Notes: a model not told the origin generated them from the letters alone. Counted from the first letter of the stretch, positions 16,565 through 24,617 are shown. The stretch is 64,000 nt of DNA from Ramlibacter paludis (GCF_022012305.1 NZ_JAKLTM010000001.1:1178001-1242000), one strand, 5' to 3'. Translations and numbers: made by a program.

Positions 16565-16895
16565 GCCGTCAACGACTCCTGAGGGTCGGGTGCGGACGCG
16601 GCAGATGCCCCATATTGCCGTGCTCACTGCGCAAGCGAGACACGCGATCCGTCTGCAGGGATCAAAGGCAGCAGGGCATGCCGCTCGCACGATCTGCGAA
16701 CGACGTGCCGGCTTGAACAGGCGGTAGACCTCAATTGCTGGCGTGGGGATTGAAGTCAATTGGAGAGCCGGAGGAGCGTGCGCTCACCCTTGACTTCCGG
16801 ACACAGCTGTGCGCGACCGCCGGTGCTGGCGCGCTGACCAACGCCTGTGCTACTGCGCGAGCGAGCTGCTCTACTTCACGGCGAGGGGAGTGGCA
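16565..16895. other. intergenic stretch, no gene seen
   Basis: About 330 bases between the Gre-like gene and the next plus-strand gene. Short frames on both strands lack ribosome-binding sites and plausible protein composition. No hairpin terminator, tRNA or repeat is evident. The last 30 bases hold the GAGGGGAG leader of the next gene. Confidence 0.5.
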
Positions 16896-17441
16896 ATGGC
16901 AATCTTCTGGCCGTACCGCAGAGTGGTCCTGGTCGCGGCCCTGTCTGCCGCCGCCTGGGCGGCGCAGGCGCAGGACGCGAGGGCGCAGGCTCGAACCGGA
17001 GCCGTCGCGGACGGCGTGTCGGCGGCCGTCGGCATAGCCGTCGGTGTCCCGATCAACCCGCTGCTGCCCCTCCTTGGCCTGGGATTCAAGGCAGTGACCT
17101 TGCAGCATGCCGAGAGCCTGCCGGAGACCGAGCGCCCGCTAGCGTATGCGATGGCCGCCGCCGGCTGGCAAGGCAGCGCCGCCGGCACCTCCTGCGCCGC
17201 TGCGTCGGTCCTCTCGGGAGGCTCGTTCCTGCCGGCCTGCCTCGTGGTCGGGGCGGCTTGGGGGTGGAAGACCTGGGACGAGAGCGAGCGCGAGCGGCTC
17301 GATGCCGACCGCTGCGCCGTGCTGCGTGAATTCACCGGCAAGCCGAAGCTGCCCTGCGCCCGCTTCAAGGGGCGGATCGAGCGGACGGCGGCCCCACCCG
17401 CGCGGAGCATGATTACTGCGCAGGGGCTGGTCGCGCCGTGA
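16896..17441 (+). CDS. exported protein of unknown function
   Basis: Start at ATG 16896 behind GAGGGGAG gives 181 residues. The N-terminus has a Sec-type signal (YRRVVLVAALSAAAWAAQAQ). The mature part contains two apolar, glycine-rich stretches (GIAVGVPINPLLPLLGLGFKAV and SVLSGGSFLPACLVVGAAWGW) that could be membrane segments, and paired cysteines near each half (TSCAAAS/PACL, RCAV/PCAR). I do not recognise the family. It converges with the CBASS-linked pseudogene and marks the left shoulder of the A/T-richer island. Confidence 0.6.
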   Translation: MAIFWPYRRVVLVAALSAAAWAAQAQDARAQARTGAVADGVSAAVGIAVGVPINPLLPLLGLGFKAVTLQHAESLPETERPLAYAMAAAGWQGSAAGTSCAAASVLSGGSFLPACLVVGAAWGWKTWDESERERLDADRCAVLREFTGKPKLPCARFKGRIERTAAPPARSMITAQGLVAP

Positions 17442-17530
17442 GGCGTTTGGCTACTTTGGGTGGCAGGCAGCCATCACGCTGCTACTGCGCCGGTGGCTCC
17501 GTTCAGGCCAATGCGCTGTCGGTGGATGGA

Positions 17531-18118
17531 TCATCGGCGTGGCGAAGACGGGCGGCAGCAGCGGGTGCTTGAAGCGGCCACAGCGACCGTCATACGGCAC
17601 TCCCCGGGTTTTGGCGCGCGACGGCCTCTCTGGCCGTAAACAATTTTTAACTGCCAGCCGCGGCGCTGCGTGAAGTTGTTGATGTCTTGGGCAAGTGGCG
17701 TGAAGGTGTCTATCAGCCGTCCGCACTCTGCGCCGTCGTACTTCTTGCGGGTGCGCACAAGTTCCTCTGGCACGAAGGCAGCGGGGCCAGCAACAGATTA
17801 ACATCCGTGCTCTCAACATCCCTCGCAACGGCAGTGAAATGCGCAAGCACGTTCCTGTCAGCAGATGCCTCCTGCATGCGTTTGACGAGCCTCTTCCACT
17901 CCGCCATCTGCTTGGGATTTAGAACCACCTTTGCAGTGGCCTCGACCACGCGAAGCTTCGCGCCGAAGGGAATCCTGCGCGTAGTAGATCGCCCCCACTC
18001 GCTTCAGGTCCGCGCCCTTTTCGAAGAGACCAAAGAAGAACGTGAACAGGGCCGCCTCCACGTGCTGCCATACGAGGAGTGCCATCGCATAGGAACGGAA
18101 GAACTCGTTCGGCTCCAT
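17531..18118 (-). pseudogene. HEPN-like protein gene broken by two frameshifts (third gene of the CBASS operon)
   Basis: A start at ATG 18118, six bases after the CD-NTase stop, gives MEPNEFFRSYAMALLVWQH and on to IYYAQDS, where the frame slips at a G-run near 17968. The next frame continues sensibly (GAKLRVVEATAKVVLNPKQM, then RMQEASADRNVLAHFTAV) to about 17780, where a second, opposite slip returns to the first frame (VPEELVRTRKKYDGAE, then DINNFTQRRG). The two indels cancel, so an intact ancestor would be about 195 residues. RNVLAH fits the R-x4-H signature of HEPN ribonuclease or antitoxin domains in an all-helical protein. Loss of function or two sequencing errors are both possible. Confidence 0.7.
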
Positions 18119-18123
18119 TCAGC

Positions 18124-19017
18124 CTACCAGTCGTTCCAGAGATCAATGATGGCGTTCTTAAAAGCGGCATAGTTCGCGGTCGACCAACTGGTCGGATACC
18201 CGTCGCGCAGCAGGTAATACTGTTCGTTGGCTGTTATCCAGTTCGCGTTGTCCGCAGTGCCATGCATCCACTGCAGAACCTTCAGATACGACGCGCTGTA
18301 ACTCGTACCGAAACAATCAAGAGGTGCGTTGTACAACAGGCCCTCAATAAAGTACGAGGGCGCGACACCGTCTTGGATGACCCCGTCGTTCACCAGCTTG
18401 GCGCGGGCATTCTTGAACACTCGCACCATCGGCTTCAGCCATTCTCCGGACGCTTGATGTCGCGCGGTCATGTTGTCGCCATGCTGCTTAGGGTAGTTTG
18501 CGATGCGCGTGCCCGCTTTGTCGTAAAAGCAGATGCCTTCGACGTAGTTCTGGTCATTGACGCCGTTGAACCTGAAGTAGCGGCGGAATTGGATTGCGGC
18601 GATCACATCCGCAGGTCGCCTTGCCGTTGACGGAGGCACGTAGATGGCCTTGTTTCCGGCGTTCACCTGGTCGCCGTACTCGTTCCTCAGGACTGTTAGT
18701 ACATCTCTCTTGAAGTTCACGTGCGTGTACGTGGCGTCATTGTGAGCCGCGCGCCACGCGTTCTTTTCGGCCTCACTAAGCTCGGTCAGATCACTTTGAA
18801 AGCAGTCGCTGAGCGCAATGACGATGTCAACGTCGCTTTCGCCAATGATGTTGGTGTGATTGCCGTAGGAGCCTTGCAGGAACACGGAATAATTCTTGCC
18901 GAGATAGGGCGCTACAGAATCTTTCAGAGTCTCCTTGACCAGATTGTACGTTTGGCTAGAGCCAGCGATGCTGCCGATCTTCGACCATGTCTTCAGTTGA
19001 TCTTCTGGGATCGCCAT
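18124..19017 (-). CDS. CD-NTase (CBASS cyclic-oligonucleotide synthase)
   Basis: A 297-residue nucleotidyltransferase of the cGAS/DncV-like superfamily. The active site reads LQGSYGNHTNIIGESDVDIVI: Gly49-Ser50, Asp62 and Asp64, with the third acid probably Asp137 in RRPADVIAAIQ. The rest matches the OAS-like helical lobe (GEWLKPMVRVFKNARAKL, PSYFIEGLLYNAP). On phage infection such enzymes make a cyclic di- or trinucleotide that switches on the neighbouring effector. The gene follows the patatin gene by 10 bases with its own GGAGGGG ribosome-binding site. The exact product nucleotide and clade cannot be read by eye. Confidence 0.9.
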   Translation of the reverse strand: MAIPEDQLKTWSKIGSIAGSSQTYNLVKETLKDSVAPYLGKNYSVFLQGSYGNHTNIIGESDVDIVIALSDCFQSDLTELSEAEKNAWRAAHNDATYTHVNFKRDVLTVLRNEYGDQVNAGNKAIYVPPSTARRPADVIAAIQFRRYFRFNGVNDQNYVEGICFYDKAGTRIANYPKQHGDNMTARHQASGEWLKPMVRVFKNARAKLVNDGVIQDGVAPSYFIEGLLYNAPLDCFGTSYSASYLKVLQWMHGTADNANWITANEQYYLLRDGYPTSWSTANYAAFKNAIIDLWNDW

Positions 19018-19027
19018 TGCCCCTCCT

Positions 19028-19978
19028 TCAGCTCAGCATCTGTGAAAGCACCGTCTCGCGGGACGCGAAGGAGTCCCTGCCTCGCTGACGAATCAAGTCC
19101 AGCTTGGCCAAGTCACTTTCGAGAAAGTCAGTTGCAAGTGCGGGCTCATCGAACATGTCACTGATCCGAACAGTCTGCACGTCGCTGAACAATAGCGAGC
19201 GCAATTGCTCCATCGACTTTGTGTTGACCTCGAGAATTTTTGGAGTGAGCTCGATGGTGGGGATGACCAGCCCGATGGCCCAGACGTGCGGCTTGGCTCG
19301 TTTCGCCGGGAACTCTCCGACACCCACGTTGACGACCCGGAGGTTTCGCCTGTCGCTGCCTATCGCGTGAGCGGCGTCCGCGATCGCATAAAGCGTGGGG
19401 TTGTTCGCGCAGAACCCCCCGTCGAACAGTTCTATCTCCTCGCCCTGGTCCGTGACGACCGTTGTGCGATTGAAAAACGGGTACGCGGAGCAGGACGCCT
19501 GCACGGCCTTGGCTAACGAAACTCCGAAGCCAGGGCGGAAGGAGCCTTTTCGTCCGAAAGCCTGCGCAGGGTCGCCTTTAAAGATCATTGGCAGTTCGGT
19601 CATCCACTTAGTGGCGACTATGCCAACGCGCGTCTTCATGTCAGCGAACGTGTACTTTCCGAATACTTCATCGGCAAGCGCCGCGAGGGCTGCCGACTTC
19701 TTGTCTCGGGTCCACGCGCCCATGATTGCCGGGACGTGCTGTTTGTACAGAGTGTGTATCTGGTCAACTGACTGGCCCAGTGCGAGCAAAGTACCAATGA
19801 TGGACCCTGTACTGGTGCCGTAAATCAGGTCGAATCGATCGCACAATCTACATCCGACCATGGCTTCCAGTTCATGGAGGACGCCCAGGGTGTAGAAGCC
19901 TTTGGAGCCACCACCATCTAACGTAAGGACCCGAAGACCTCCATCCGAATTGGGCACATTTTCTCCAGATTTCGCCAT
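19028..19978 (-). CDS. capV: patatin-like phospholipase, CBASS effector (CapV type)
   Basis: A 316-residue patatin-fold lipase. It has the oxyanion loop DGGGSKG (21-27), nucleophile elbow GTSTG with Ser56, and catalytic Asp186 in LFDGGFCANNPTLYA, the full Ser-Asp dyad of active patatins. In type I CBASS the CapV phospholipase sits directly before the CD-NTase gene, is activated by its cyclic nucleotide and degrades the inner membrane, killing the infected cell; the order and spacing here match. It starts at ATG 19978 and is the first gene of the operon. The lower G+C than the flanking genes is consistent with acquisition by transfer. Confidence 0.92.
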   Translation of the reverse strand: MAKSGENVPNSDGGLRVLTLDGGGSKGFYTLGVLHELEAMVGCRLCDRFDLIYGTSTGSIIGTLLALGQSVDQIHTLYKQHVPAIMGAWTRDKKSAALAALADEVFGKYTFADMKTRVGIVATKWMTELPMIFKGDPAQAFGRKGSFRPGFGVSLAKAVQASCSAYPFFNRTTVVTDQGEEIELFDGGFCANNPTLYAIADAAHAIGSDRRNLRVVNVGVGEFPAKRAKPHVWAIGLVIPTIELTPKILEVNTKSMEQLRSLLFSDVQTVRISDMFDEPALATDFLESDLAKLDLIRQRGRDSFASRETVLSQMLS

Positions 19979-20160
19979 CGTGTGGCATAGGCTAAAGCAA
20001 AAACGCGCGTATGCCTAACGTCGCAAACTGCGCGCTTGACTAGCGATTGGCGGCTCCGCTTGAGAATTACCGCGGTGGTGCGGTGCTGTGCCGTGCGATA
20101 CCCGGCGAACTATAGGCCACGCATCATCGAAGAGGTCTGAGCGCCGCAATCTCCACAGAA

Positions 20161-20181
20161 TTCTCAAAGCTCAATTGAGAA
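20161..20181. promoter_or_regulatory. TTCTCAA-N7-TTGAGAA inverted repeat before the CBASS operon
   Basis: Perfect 7-base arms (20161-20167 and 20175-20181) around a 7-base centre, the right half also forming the palindrome CTCAATTGAG. A third TTGAGAA copy occurs at 20060-20066. The site lies 27 bases past the stop of the DAC-domain gene and about 180 bases before the CBASS start. It could be an operator or a weak terminator; there is no U-tract on the minus strand. Confidence 0.45.
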
Positions 20182-20207
20182 GGTGGCCTGCAGGCTCCAT
20201 GGAAAAC

Positions 20208-21938
20208 TCAAGGCAGCAAATAACTTGGGTCCATGTTCTCGTCCGGGACAAAGGGATCGAACTCTATGTATACCTGGCCTTGCTGCTGCACTTGTGACTC
20301 AATTCGCGCGAGCGCCGCATTGGCGCGATCACACTGTGCCAAGTCCAGGTAGAAGCGACGTTCGTCCAACCAATTCCTACTCTCGTGATAATCGTCGATT
20401 GTCGCGCGTTCCAGTGTCTGAAGTTGCCTCTCCACCGCACTTCGGCTGATCCGAAGGCGCAACGGGGGAATGATGTCCATTGACCCATCGTCCGACACAA
20501 CAATAGCAAGTCTTTTGGGAGTTGGTGAGCTTATGTACCGGACGCCAGAGTTGTACCTCGACCCACGGGAAGGGGTACACAGTGAGTTGGCGTTGCCGTC
20601 CAAAATGACGCCAACCGCAAAGCAATTCCCCCATGGATCAATCAGAATCGATCCGTCGATGCCGCTGACGCAATGAAACAAAGCTGTCGTAAGGGGCACG
20701 GTCTCTATGGCGGTACCTTGTCCTAGAAGCCGCTCGGCCTCAAAGGCTGCGTCTTCGGCAATGACGATCATGCTGCCCCGGCCGATTCGCGCCGCTTCAA
20801 GTAGGAGCTTCCACAGGTGCGAATGGGCTTCAACTGCAGCGGGAAACATTCGCTGAAGGTTGTCGAAGAACAATGCCTTGTCAACCAAGTCTTTCGGAAC
20901 CCTTGGGTTGCCGAAGTCGCTTCTTATCAGACCCCGTCCTGCAAACCGCAACTCCCAATGAAACTGATCCAGGAAGTGCACCGCAAACGTTACCTGGACG
21001 CCCGGCAAGCCACCCGCCTTCGGTGTCCCTAAACCATAAATCTTCTCTGCATCGGCAACCAGGAATAGATCCGAAGTTGTCATCTGCAGCAGCTTTCTCG
21101 CCCATCGAAGCTCTCGTAGGTCAACTGGAGACCGTAGTCGGACAGCGTAATCAACACTGTCTTGAGTCGGATCGACAAGAAGTAGTACTCCGCTGCTCGC
21201 CTTCCGTTCATATGACAATGCAGAAAGCGTGTTGATGCTCTCGAATAAGGTACCGAAGAACGGCGTACTGCAGACCGCATTTGCAATTGTCTGCATGAAA
21301 TCATGCGCAGCCAATCTCGCCGCCTCTGGCCCGCTACGTTGGTACCTGAAGGAAGAAGCCGGCTCCTCTTTTGCGAGTTCCTCGCTGGCGTCATCGAGCG
21401 CCTGTTGCATGGCGGCTTCGATCAGACTACGCGGGCCACGACGGAACCAGCGATCGTGTCCGTCGAATTGCTTGAACGGAGGAAAGTCCAAGAAAATGAC
21501 TTGTGGCAGCTCGACCACCGGGACTACGTAAAAGGCGCCCACTGAGCGTGCGGGACCCGCAAACGAGCGAACTTGGTTTGTCCCGTCATGAGCGGTTAAG
21601 GCACTTTGAATGGTATGTTGAACCAACTGACAGGCTAGCAGCTCACTCCCTCGCCCGTTGTCGTCGTCTACTTTAGAGTTCTTATTGAGCGCTTGGGTAG
21701 CCGCAACAGCTTCTAACGTCAAGCGAGCGTCAGTGAACATTTCATTCGGCCGACCACTCATTTCCGGCTCGACGAGTATCGACCGCCGAGCCCCGGGGCC
21801 TCTACTTATCCCCACCAAAAATGCCTCAACGCGGTGCTCAATTCCCAGCGCAAAAAGCACGTCCTCTGCCCGTCTTTCCAAGGCGTTCCGGAACACCTCC
21901 TGTGCGGCCCAAATAGATGGCTTCACGAGATCGGGCAT
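20208..21938 (-). CDS. protein with C-terminal diadenylate-cyclase (DisA_N-like) domain
   Basis: A 576-residue soluble protein. The first 380 or so residues are not recognised and probably form a sensor. From 388 the DAC fold appears: GSMIVIAEDAAFEAERLL, then SGIDGSILIDPWGNCFAVGVIL with Asp428-Gly429-Ser430 in place of the canonical DGA, then RGSRYNSGVRYIS (Arg461-Tyr462-Asn463 where classical enzymes have Arg-His-Arg), then RLAIVVSDDG (SEE-G in the norm). About 80 helical residues follow. c-di-AMP cyclases use these motifs to bind metal and ATP; the RHR change may alter or abolish synthesis. It is co-oriented with, and 229 bases upstream of, the CBASS operon. Confidence 0.72.
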   Translation of the reverse strand: MPDLVKPSIWAAQEVFRNALERRAEDVLFALGIEHRVEAFLVGISRGPGARRSILVEPEMSGRPNEMFTDARLTLEAVAATQALNKNSKVDDDNGRGSELLACQLVQHTIQSALTAHDGTNQVRSFAGPARSVGAFYVVPVVELPQVIFLDFPPFKQFDGHDRWFRRGPRSLIEAAMQQALDDASEELAKEEPASSFRYQRSGPEAARLAAHDFMQTIANAVCSTPFFGTLFESINTLSALSYERKASSGVLLLVDPTQDSVDYAVRLRSPVDLRELRWARKLLQMTTSDLFLVADAEKIYGLGTPKAGGLPGVQVTFAVHFLDQFHWELRFAGRGLIRSDFGNPRVPKDLVDKALFFDNLQRMFPAAVEAHSHLWKLLLEAARIGRGSMIVIAEDAAFEAERLLGQGTAIETVPLTTALFHCVSGIDGSILIDPWGNCFAVGVILDGNANSLCTPSRGSRYNSGVRYISSPTPKRLAIVVSDDGSMDIIPPLRLRISRSAVERQLQTLERATIDDYHESRNWLDERRFYLDLAQCDRANAALARIESQVQQQGQVYIEFDPFVPDENMDPSYLLP

Positions 21939-22355
21939 ATGGAAAGCTCAGCTAGCTGCCGCCGAAGGTCCTCTACGGCGGAGAGCAAGTCTACTTCGCA
22001 AAGTCCTTTTCAAGCAAATTTGTTAGGCGCCGGCCGGCTTAACGCAAGTCTGATGTGATTGCTTAATAAAACTGAAATTCGCGACCATCGGAGGCGACTT
22101 AAATGGACCTTGGGAGCCTTACCCGAAGGAGCACTCTAATGCAGCACGTACAGCGCTCTCTGATCCTCCGGTGTCCATGACGACAAGAGCCAGTCGTCGC
22201 TAAGCGCAGGCGCGAATTGTCTGGCACCGGGTGCTCTCACGCCTCACGCAGCGAGGGCACCTTCACCTTAGACCTCTCAAGTAAGCAGAACTTTGTCCGC
22301 GATCCGAGGGATTGCGCTCGTGGTCTGACTACGCCGACCACAGAAGACTTCGCAG
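21939..22355. other. A/T-rich intergenic stretch, no gene seen
   Basis: About 417 bases upstream of the DAC-domain gene. The only structures noticed are a hairpin at 22022-22043 (GTTAGGC and GCTTAAC arms around a CCGGCCG core) and a 6-bp stem CCGCCG/CGGCGG (complementary strand) just before the DAC start. No frame has both a ribosome-binding site and protein-like composition. The DAC promoter should lie here. Confidence 0.45.
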
Positions 22356-22769
22356 CTAAGGATAGACTCGAATCATCCTCGGTCGGCGCCCGGCGATGTG
22401 CAGACGGAGCCACAAGAAGTGCCCGACGCCCCAGTCGAAGTGGTCTTCCTCGGCGAAAGTAAGGCGATGTGTGGAGTGCGAGTCCAGTTTCACGTCTTCT
22501 GAGTCGAAGTCGGCACTATGTATTTCGTTCCGCCTCATGAATGGCCAGCGACTGGTCCCATCTAGGAGCTCCCAGTGAGCGAGGATGAAAGGCCGCGTAC
22601 CGAGGTTCCTGATCTGGATCTGGTTCCCGATCTCTTTACTGCCACTGAACTTGTAGCTTATGTCTACCTGGAATCGGTCTCGCCACAGCTCCCAAAGCTT
22701 TACGGCTGCCAAGAGCGTTGAGAGACCTGCGCCCCACATGGCAAGGAAGGAGGAATCGATGGGTATCAC
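22356..22769 (-). CDS. small membrane-anchored protein of unknown function
   Basis: A 137-residue protein with a GTG start at 22769. One N-terminal transmembrane helix (about 8-29, FLAMWGAGLSTLLAAVKLWELW) is followed by a roughly 105-residue beta-sandwich-like domain with VDISYKFSGSKEIGNQIQIRNLGTRPFILAHWELLDG, where the NLGTRPF pattern resembles immunoglobulin-like folds. Similar one-helix proteins occur in accessory DNA of many bacteria without assigned function. It is on the same strand as the DAC and CBASS genes but separated by an A/T-rich gap. The start is uncertain. Confidence 0.6.
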   Translation of the reverse strand: MIPIDSSFLAMWGAGLSTLLAAVKLWELWRDRFQVDISYKFSGSKEIGNQIQIRNLGTRPFILAHWELLDGTSRWPFMRRNEIHSADFDSEDVKLDSHSTHRLTFAEEDHFDWGVGHFLWLRLHIAGRRPRMIRVYP

Positions 22770-23158
22770 GACCCGAGAGCATACCGGGCTAGATGATCAG
22801 CACTAGCACCCGGACCGCGGGCCCCCCGAGGTGGACGAGGAAGGCCTTGGCACCTCGAACGCATTGACCGTTGGACGTCTGCCTTCGATCCCTCGCTCGC
22901 GTCGTGCTATTGACGTCGGGGTGCTCAATGACTGCACTAGAGCCTAGTCTTTGAACTCGGCGCCCATCGACGACCGACCGCCATCGCTGCAAAGCAGTCG
23001 TTCTTGCCGCCCGCCGGGACCAGTAGCCAAAGGACGTTCCCCCCCACTCACGACCGAGCAAAAGTCCGCTCCCGGCCCGGCGCACAGAGTCAACTTCCTA
23101 CAAGCTCATCCTGGTTTCGATTCTTAGAATCTTTGTTTGCAATCAGAAAGGAATGCGC
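22770..23158. other. intergenic stretch at the right end of the island
   Basis: About 390 bases. A 98-residue minus-strand frame (22789-23085) is Arg/Ser/Gly-rich, has no ribosome-binding site and is not taken as a gene. The base composition moves from island-like to genome-like here. A palindrome at 23119-23131 lies near the next gene. No tRNA or integrase remnant is seen. Confidence 0.45.
23119..23131. promoter_or_regulatory. GATTCT-T-AGAATC palindrome upstream of DJ-1 family gene
   Basis: A perfect 6-base inverted repeat with a single central T, 27 bases before the likely start at 23159. The size and position suit a repressor operator overlapping the promoter or leader. The regulator is unknown. 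Confidence 0.4.
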
Positions 23159-23836
23159 ATGAAGATTCTCATGGTGCTGACTTCCCACGACCGGCTGGGC
23201 GACACCGGCAAGAAAACGGGCTTCTGGCTCGAAGAGCTGGCCGCGCCGTATTACGTCTTCAAGGACGCGGGCGCCGACATCACGCTCGCATCCCCCAAGG
23301 GCGGCCAGGCTCCGATCGATCCGAAGAGCGACGAGCCCGGAGCCCAGACCGACGCTACCCGCCGGTTTCGCGCCGACAAGGAAGCCATGCAAGCCCTGGC
23401 CACGACGAAGCAGCTGGCGTCCGTGCGTGGCGAGGAGTTCGACGCGGTGTTCTATCCCGGCGGGCACGGCCCGCTGTGGGACCTCGCGCAGAGCGTCGAC
23501 TCCCAGGCCTTGATCGAATCGACGATCGCTTCGGGCAAGCCCGTCGCGGCGGTCTGTCATGCACCGGGCGTGCTGCGCGATGTGAAGGCATCCGATGGAA
23601 CGCCGTTGGTGAAGGGCAAGGAGGTGACGGGCTTCACCAACACCGAGGAGGATGCGGCTGGCTTGACCCAGGTGGTTCCGTTCCTGGTCGAGGACATGCT
23701 GAAATCCGCGGGCGGCAACTACAGCAAGGGTGCCGATTGGCAGTCGCATGTGGTGACGGATGGGTTGCTCGTCACGGGGCAGAATCCGGCGTCGTCGGCG
23801 GCCGCGGCCAAGGCGTTGCTGCAGCTGCTGGCATAG
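23159..23836 (+). CDS. DJ-1/PfpI superfamily protein (Hsp31/glyoxalase III-like)
   Basis: A 225-residue enzyme of the larger DJ-1 class. Visible are KTGFWLEELAAPYYVFKDAG (conserved Glu in FWLEEL), ITLASPKGGQAPIDPKS, the FYPGGHGPLWDL loop and the nucleophile elbow AVCHAPGVL with Cys-His, then a typical ALVKGKEVTGFTN-like capping strand. Members of this group convert methylglyoxal to lactate or act as chaperones. ATG 23159 fits the AAAGGA site better than ATG 23153, which is only two bases from it. The gene stands alone; it marks the return to high-G+C backbone. Confidence 0.88.
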   Translation: MKILMVLTSHDRLGDTGKKTGFWLEELAAPYYVFKDAGADITLASPKGGQAPIDPKSDEPGAQTDATRRFRADKEAMQALATTKQLASVRGEEFDAVFYPGGHGPLWDLAQSVDSQALIESTIASGKPVAAVCHAPGVLRDVKASDGTPLVKGKEVTGFTNTEEDAAGLTQVVPFLVEDMLKSAGGNYSKGADWQSHVVTDGLLVTGQNPASSAAAAKALLQLLA

Positions 23837-23874
23837 CGCCGCGCTCGGGACCCGCACCTGCCCGGAGCGCGCCG

Positions 23875-24591
23875 TCACCTACCCCACGAAACAAGCGGCG
23901 CCTCCCCCACGAACCGGTTCCCAGCGGCCTCCTCCAGCATCCACCGTCCCAGCGACTCGTACGCCACCGGCCACCAGGAGTTGAGCGAGCCGCCCCAGTC
24001 GACGCACGCCACGGGCGGTTCCTGCCTGCCGCGCGCGCCGGTCGCGGCGCGCACGAGCGTCCAGCGCAGGGACGAGAAGGTTCCTTGTCTCAGCGCGTCG
24101 ACGACGGCCTGCTGTTCGCGCGCGCCGCGCCCCATCGTCCCGGGGAAGGATCCGAAGAAGCGCATGGCGCGGCTTGCGGCCTGACCCGGGCGGGCGGCCA
24201 GCAAGGTGTTCACGAGCACGATGCGGTCCACGCCGGAGAGCAGCATGGCGTCTTCCACGGCGTCCATGTTCGCCGAGAGCAGGGCCGAGCGGTCCTGCGA
24301 GGTCGCCGTCACGCCGGTGGCCGTCAGCACCGCATCCACGCCGAACAGCGCGTCGGCCAGCGCGTCCGCATCGGCGAGCGACGGGACCACGGCGACGCGC
24401 GAGCCGGCCGGCACCGCAGTCACGCGTTCCGGCCGGGAACGCACGATGGCGGTGAAGCGCACGCCCAGCGCGCGGCACACGCCGAGGATGCCCTGGCCGA
24501 GGCCGCCCGCGGCCCCGACGACGGCCACGTGCCTTGGAAGGTGCGCAGAGTGCGGCTTCACCGGCACTTTTCCTCCGCCGCGCGCGGGCAT
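23875..24591 (-). CDS. NAD(P)-binding, NmrA/SDR-like protein
   Basis: About 238 residues with an atypical short-chain dehydrogenase (extended, NmrA-like) fold. It shows the dinucleotide motif VAVVGAAGGLGQG near the N-terminus, AIVRSRPERV after strand two, DAVLTATGVTA, and MDAVEDAMLLSGVDRIVLVNTLLA. There is no clear YxxxK, as is usual for NmrA-like sensors or epimerase relatives. The start may be ATG 24591 or a GTG further in. It is divergent from the AraC gene at 24618 with only 26 bases between them, so that regulator may control it. Confidence 0.78.
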   Translation of the reverse strand: MPARGGGKVPVKPHSAHLPRHVAVVGAAGGLGQGILGVCRALGVRFTAIVRSRPERVTAVPAGSRVAVVPSLADADALADALFGVDAVLTATGVTATSQDRSALLSANMDAVEDAMLLSGVDRIVLVNTLLAARPGQAASRAMRFFGSFPGTMGRGAREQQAVVDALRQGTFSSLRWTLVRAATGARGRQEPPVACVDWGGSLNSWWPVAYESLGRWMLEEAAGNRFVGEAPLVSWGR

Positions 24592-24617
24592 ACACTCGCT
24601 CGCGGAGACACGCGCGC

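Noticed and set aside
16559-16759. 66-residue minus-strand frame next to the Gre-like gene
   Set aside because: Overlaps the stop of the Gre-like gene, has no ribosome-binding site and an irregular composition.
17451-17846. 131-residue minus-strand frame across the HEPN-like pseudogene
   Set aside because: It is the third frame of the broken gene and carries neither the HEPN motif nor its flanks.
22022-22043. GTTAGGC and GCTTAAC boxes resembling integron attC core sites
   Set aside because: The boxes are in the order GTT then AAC, the inverse of an attC site (AAC outside-left, GTT outside-right), and no attC-length stem or integrase is nearby. Kept only as a hairpin.
22789-23085. 98-residue minus-strand frame in the island's right gap
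   Set aside because: Arg/Ser/Gly-rich, no ribosome-binding site and no protein-like pattern.
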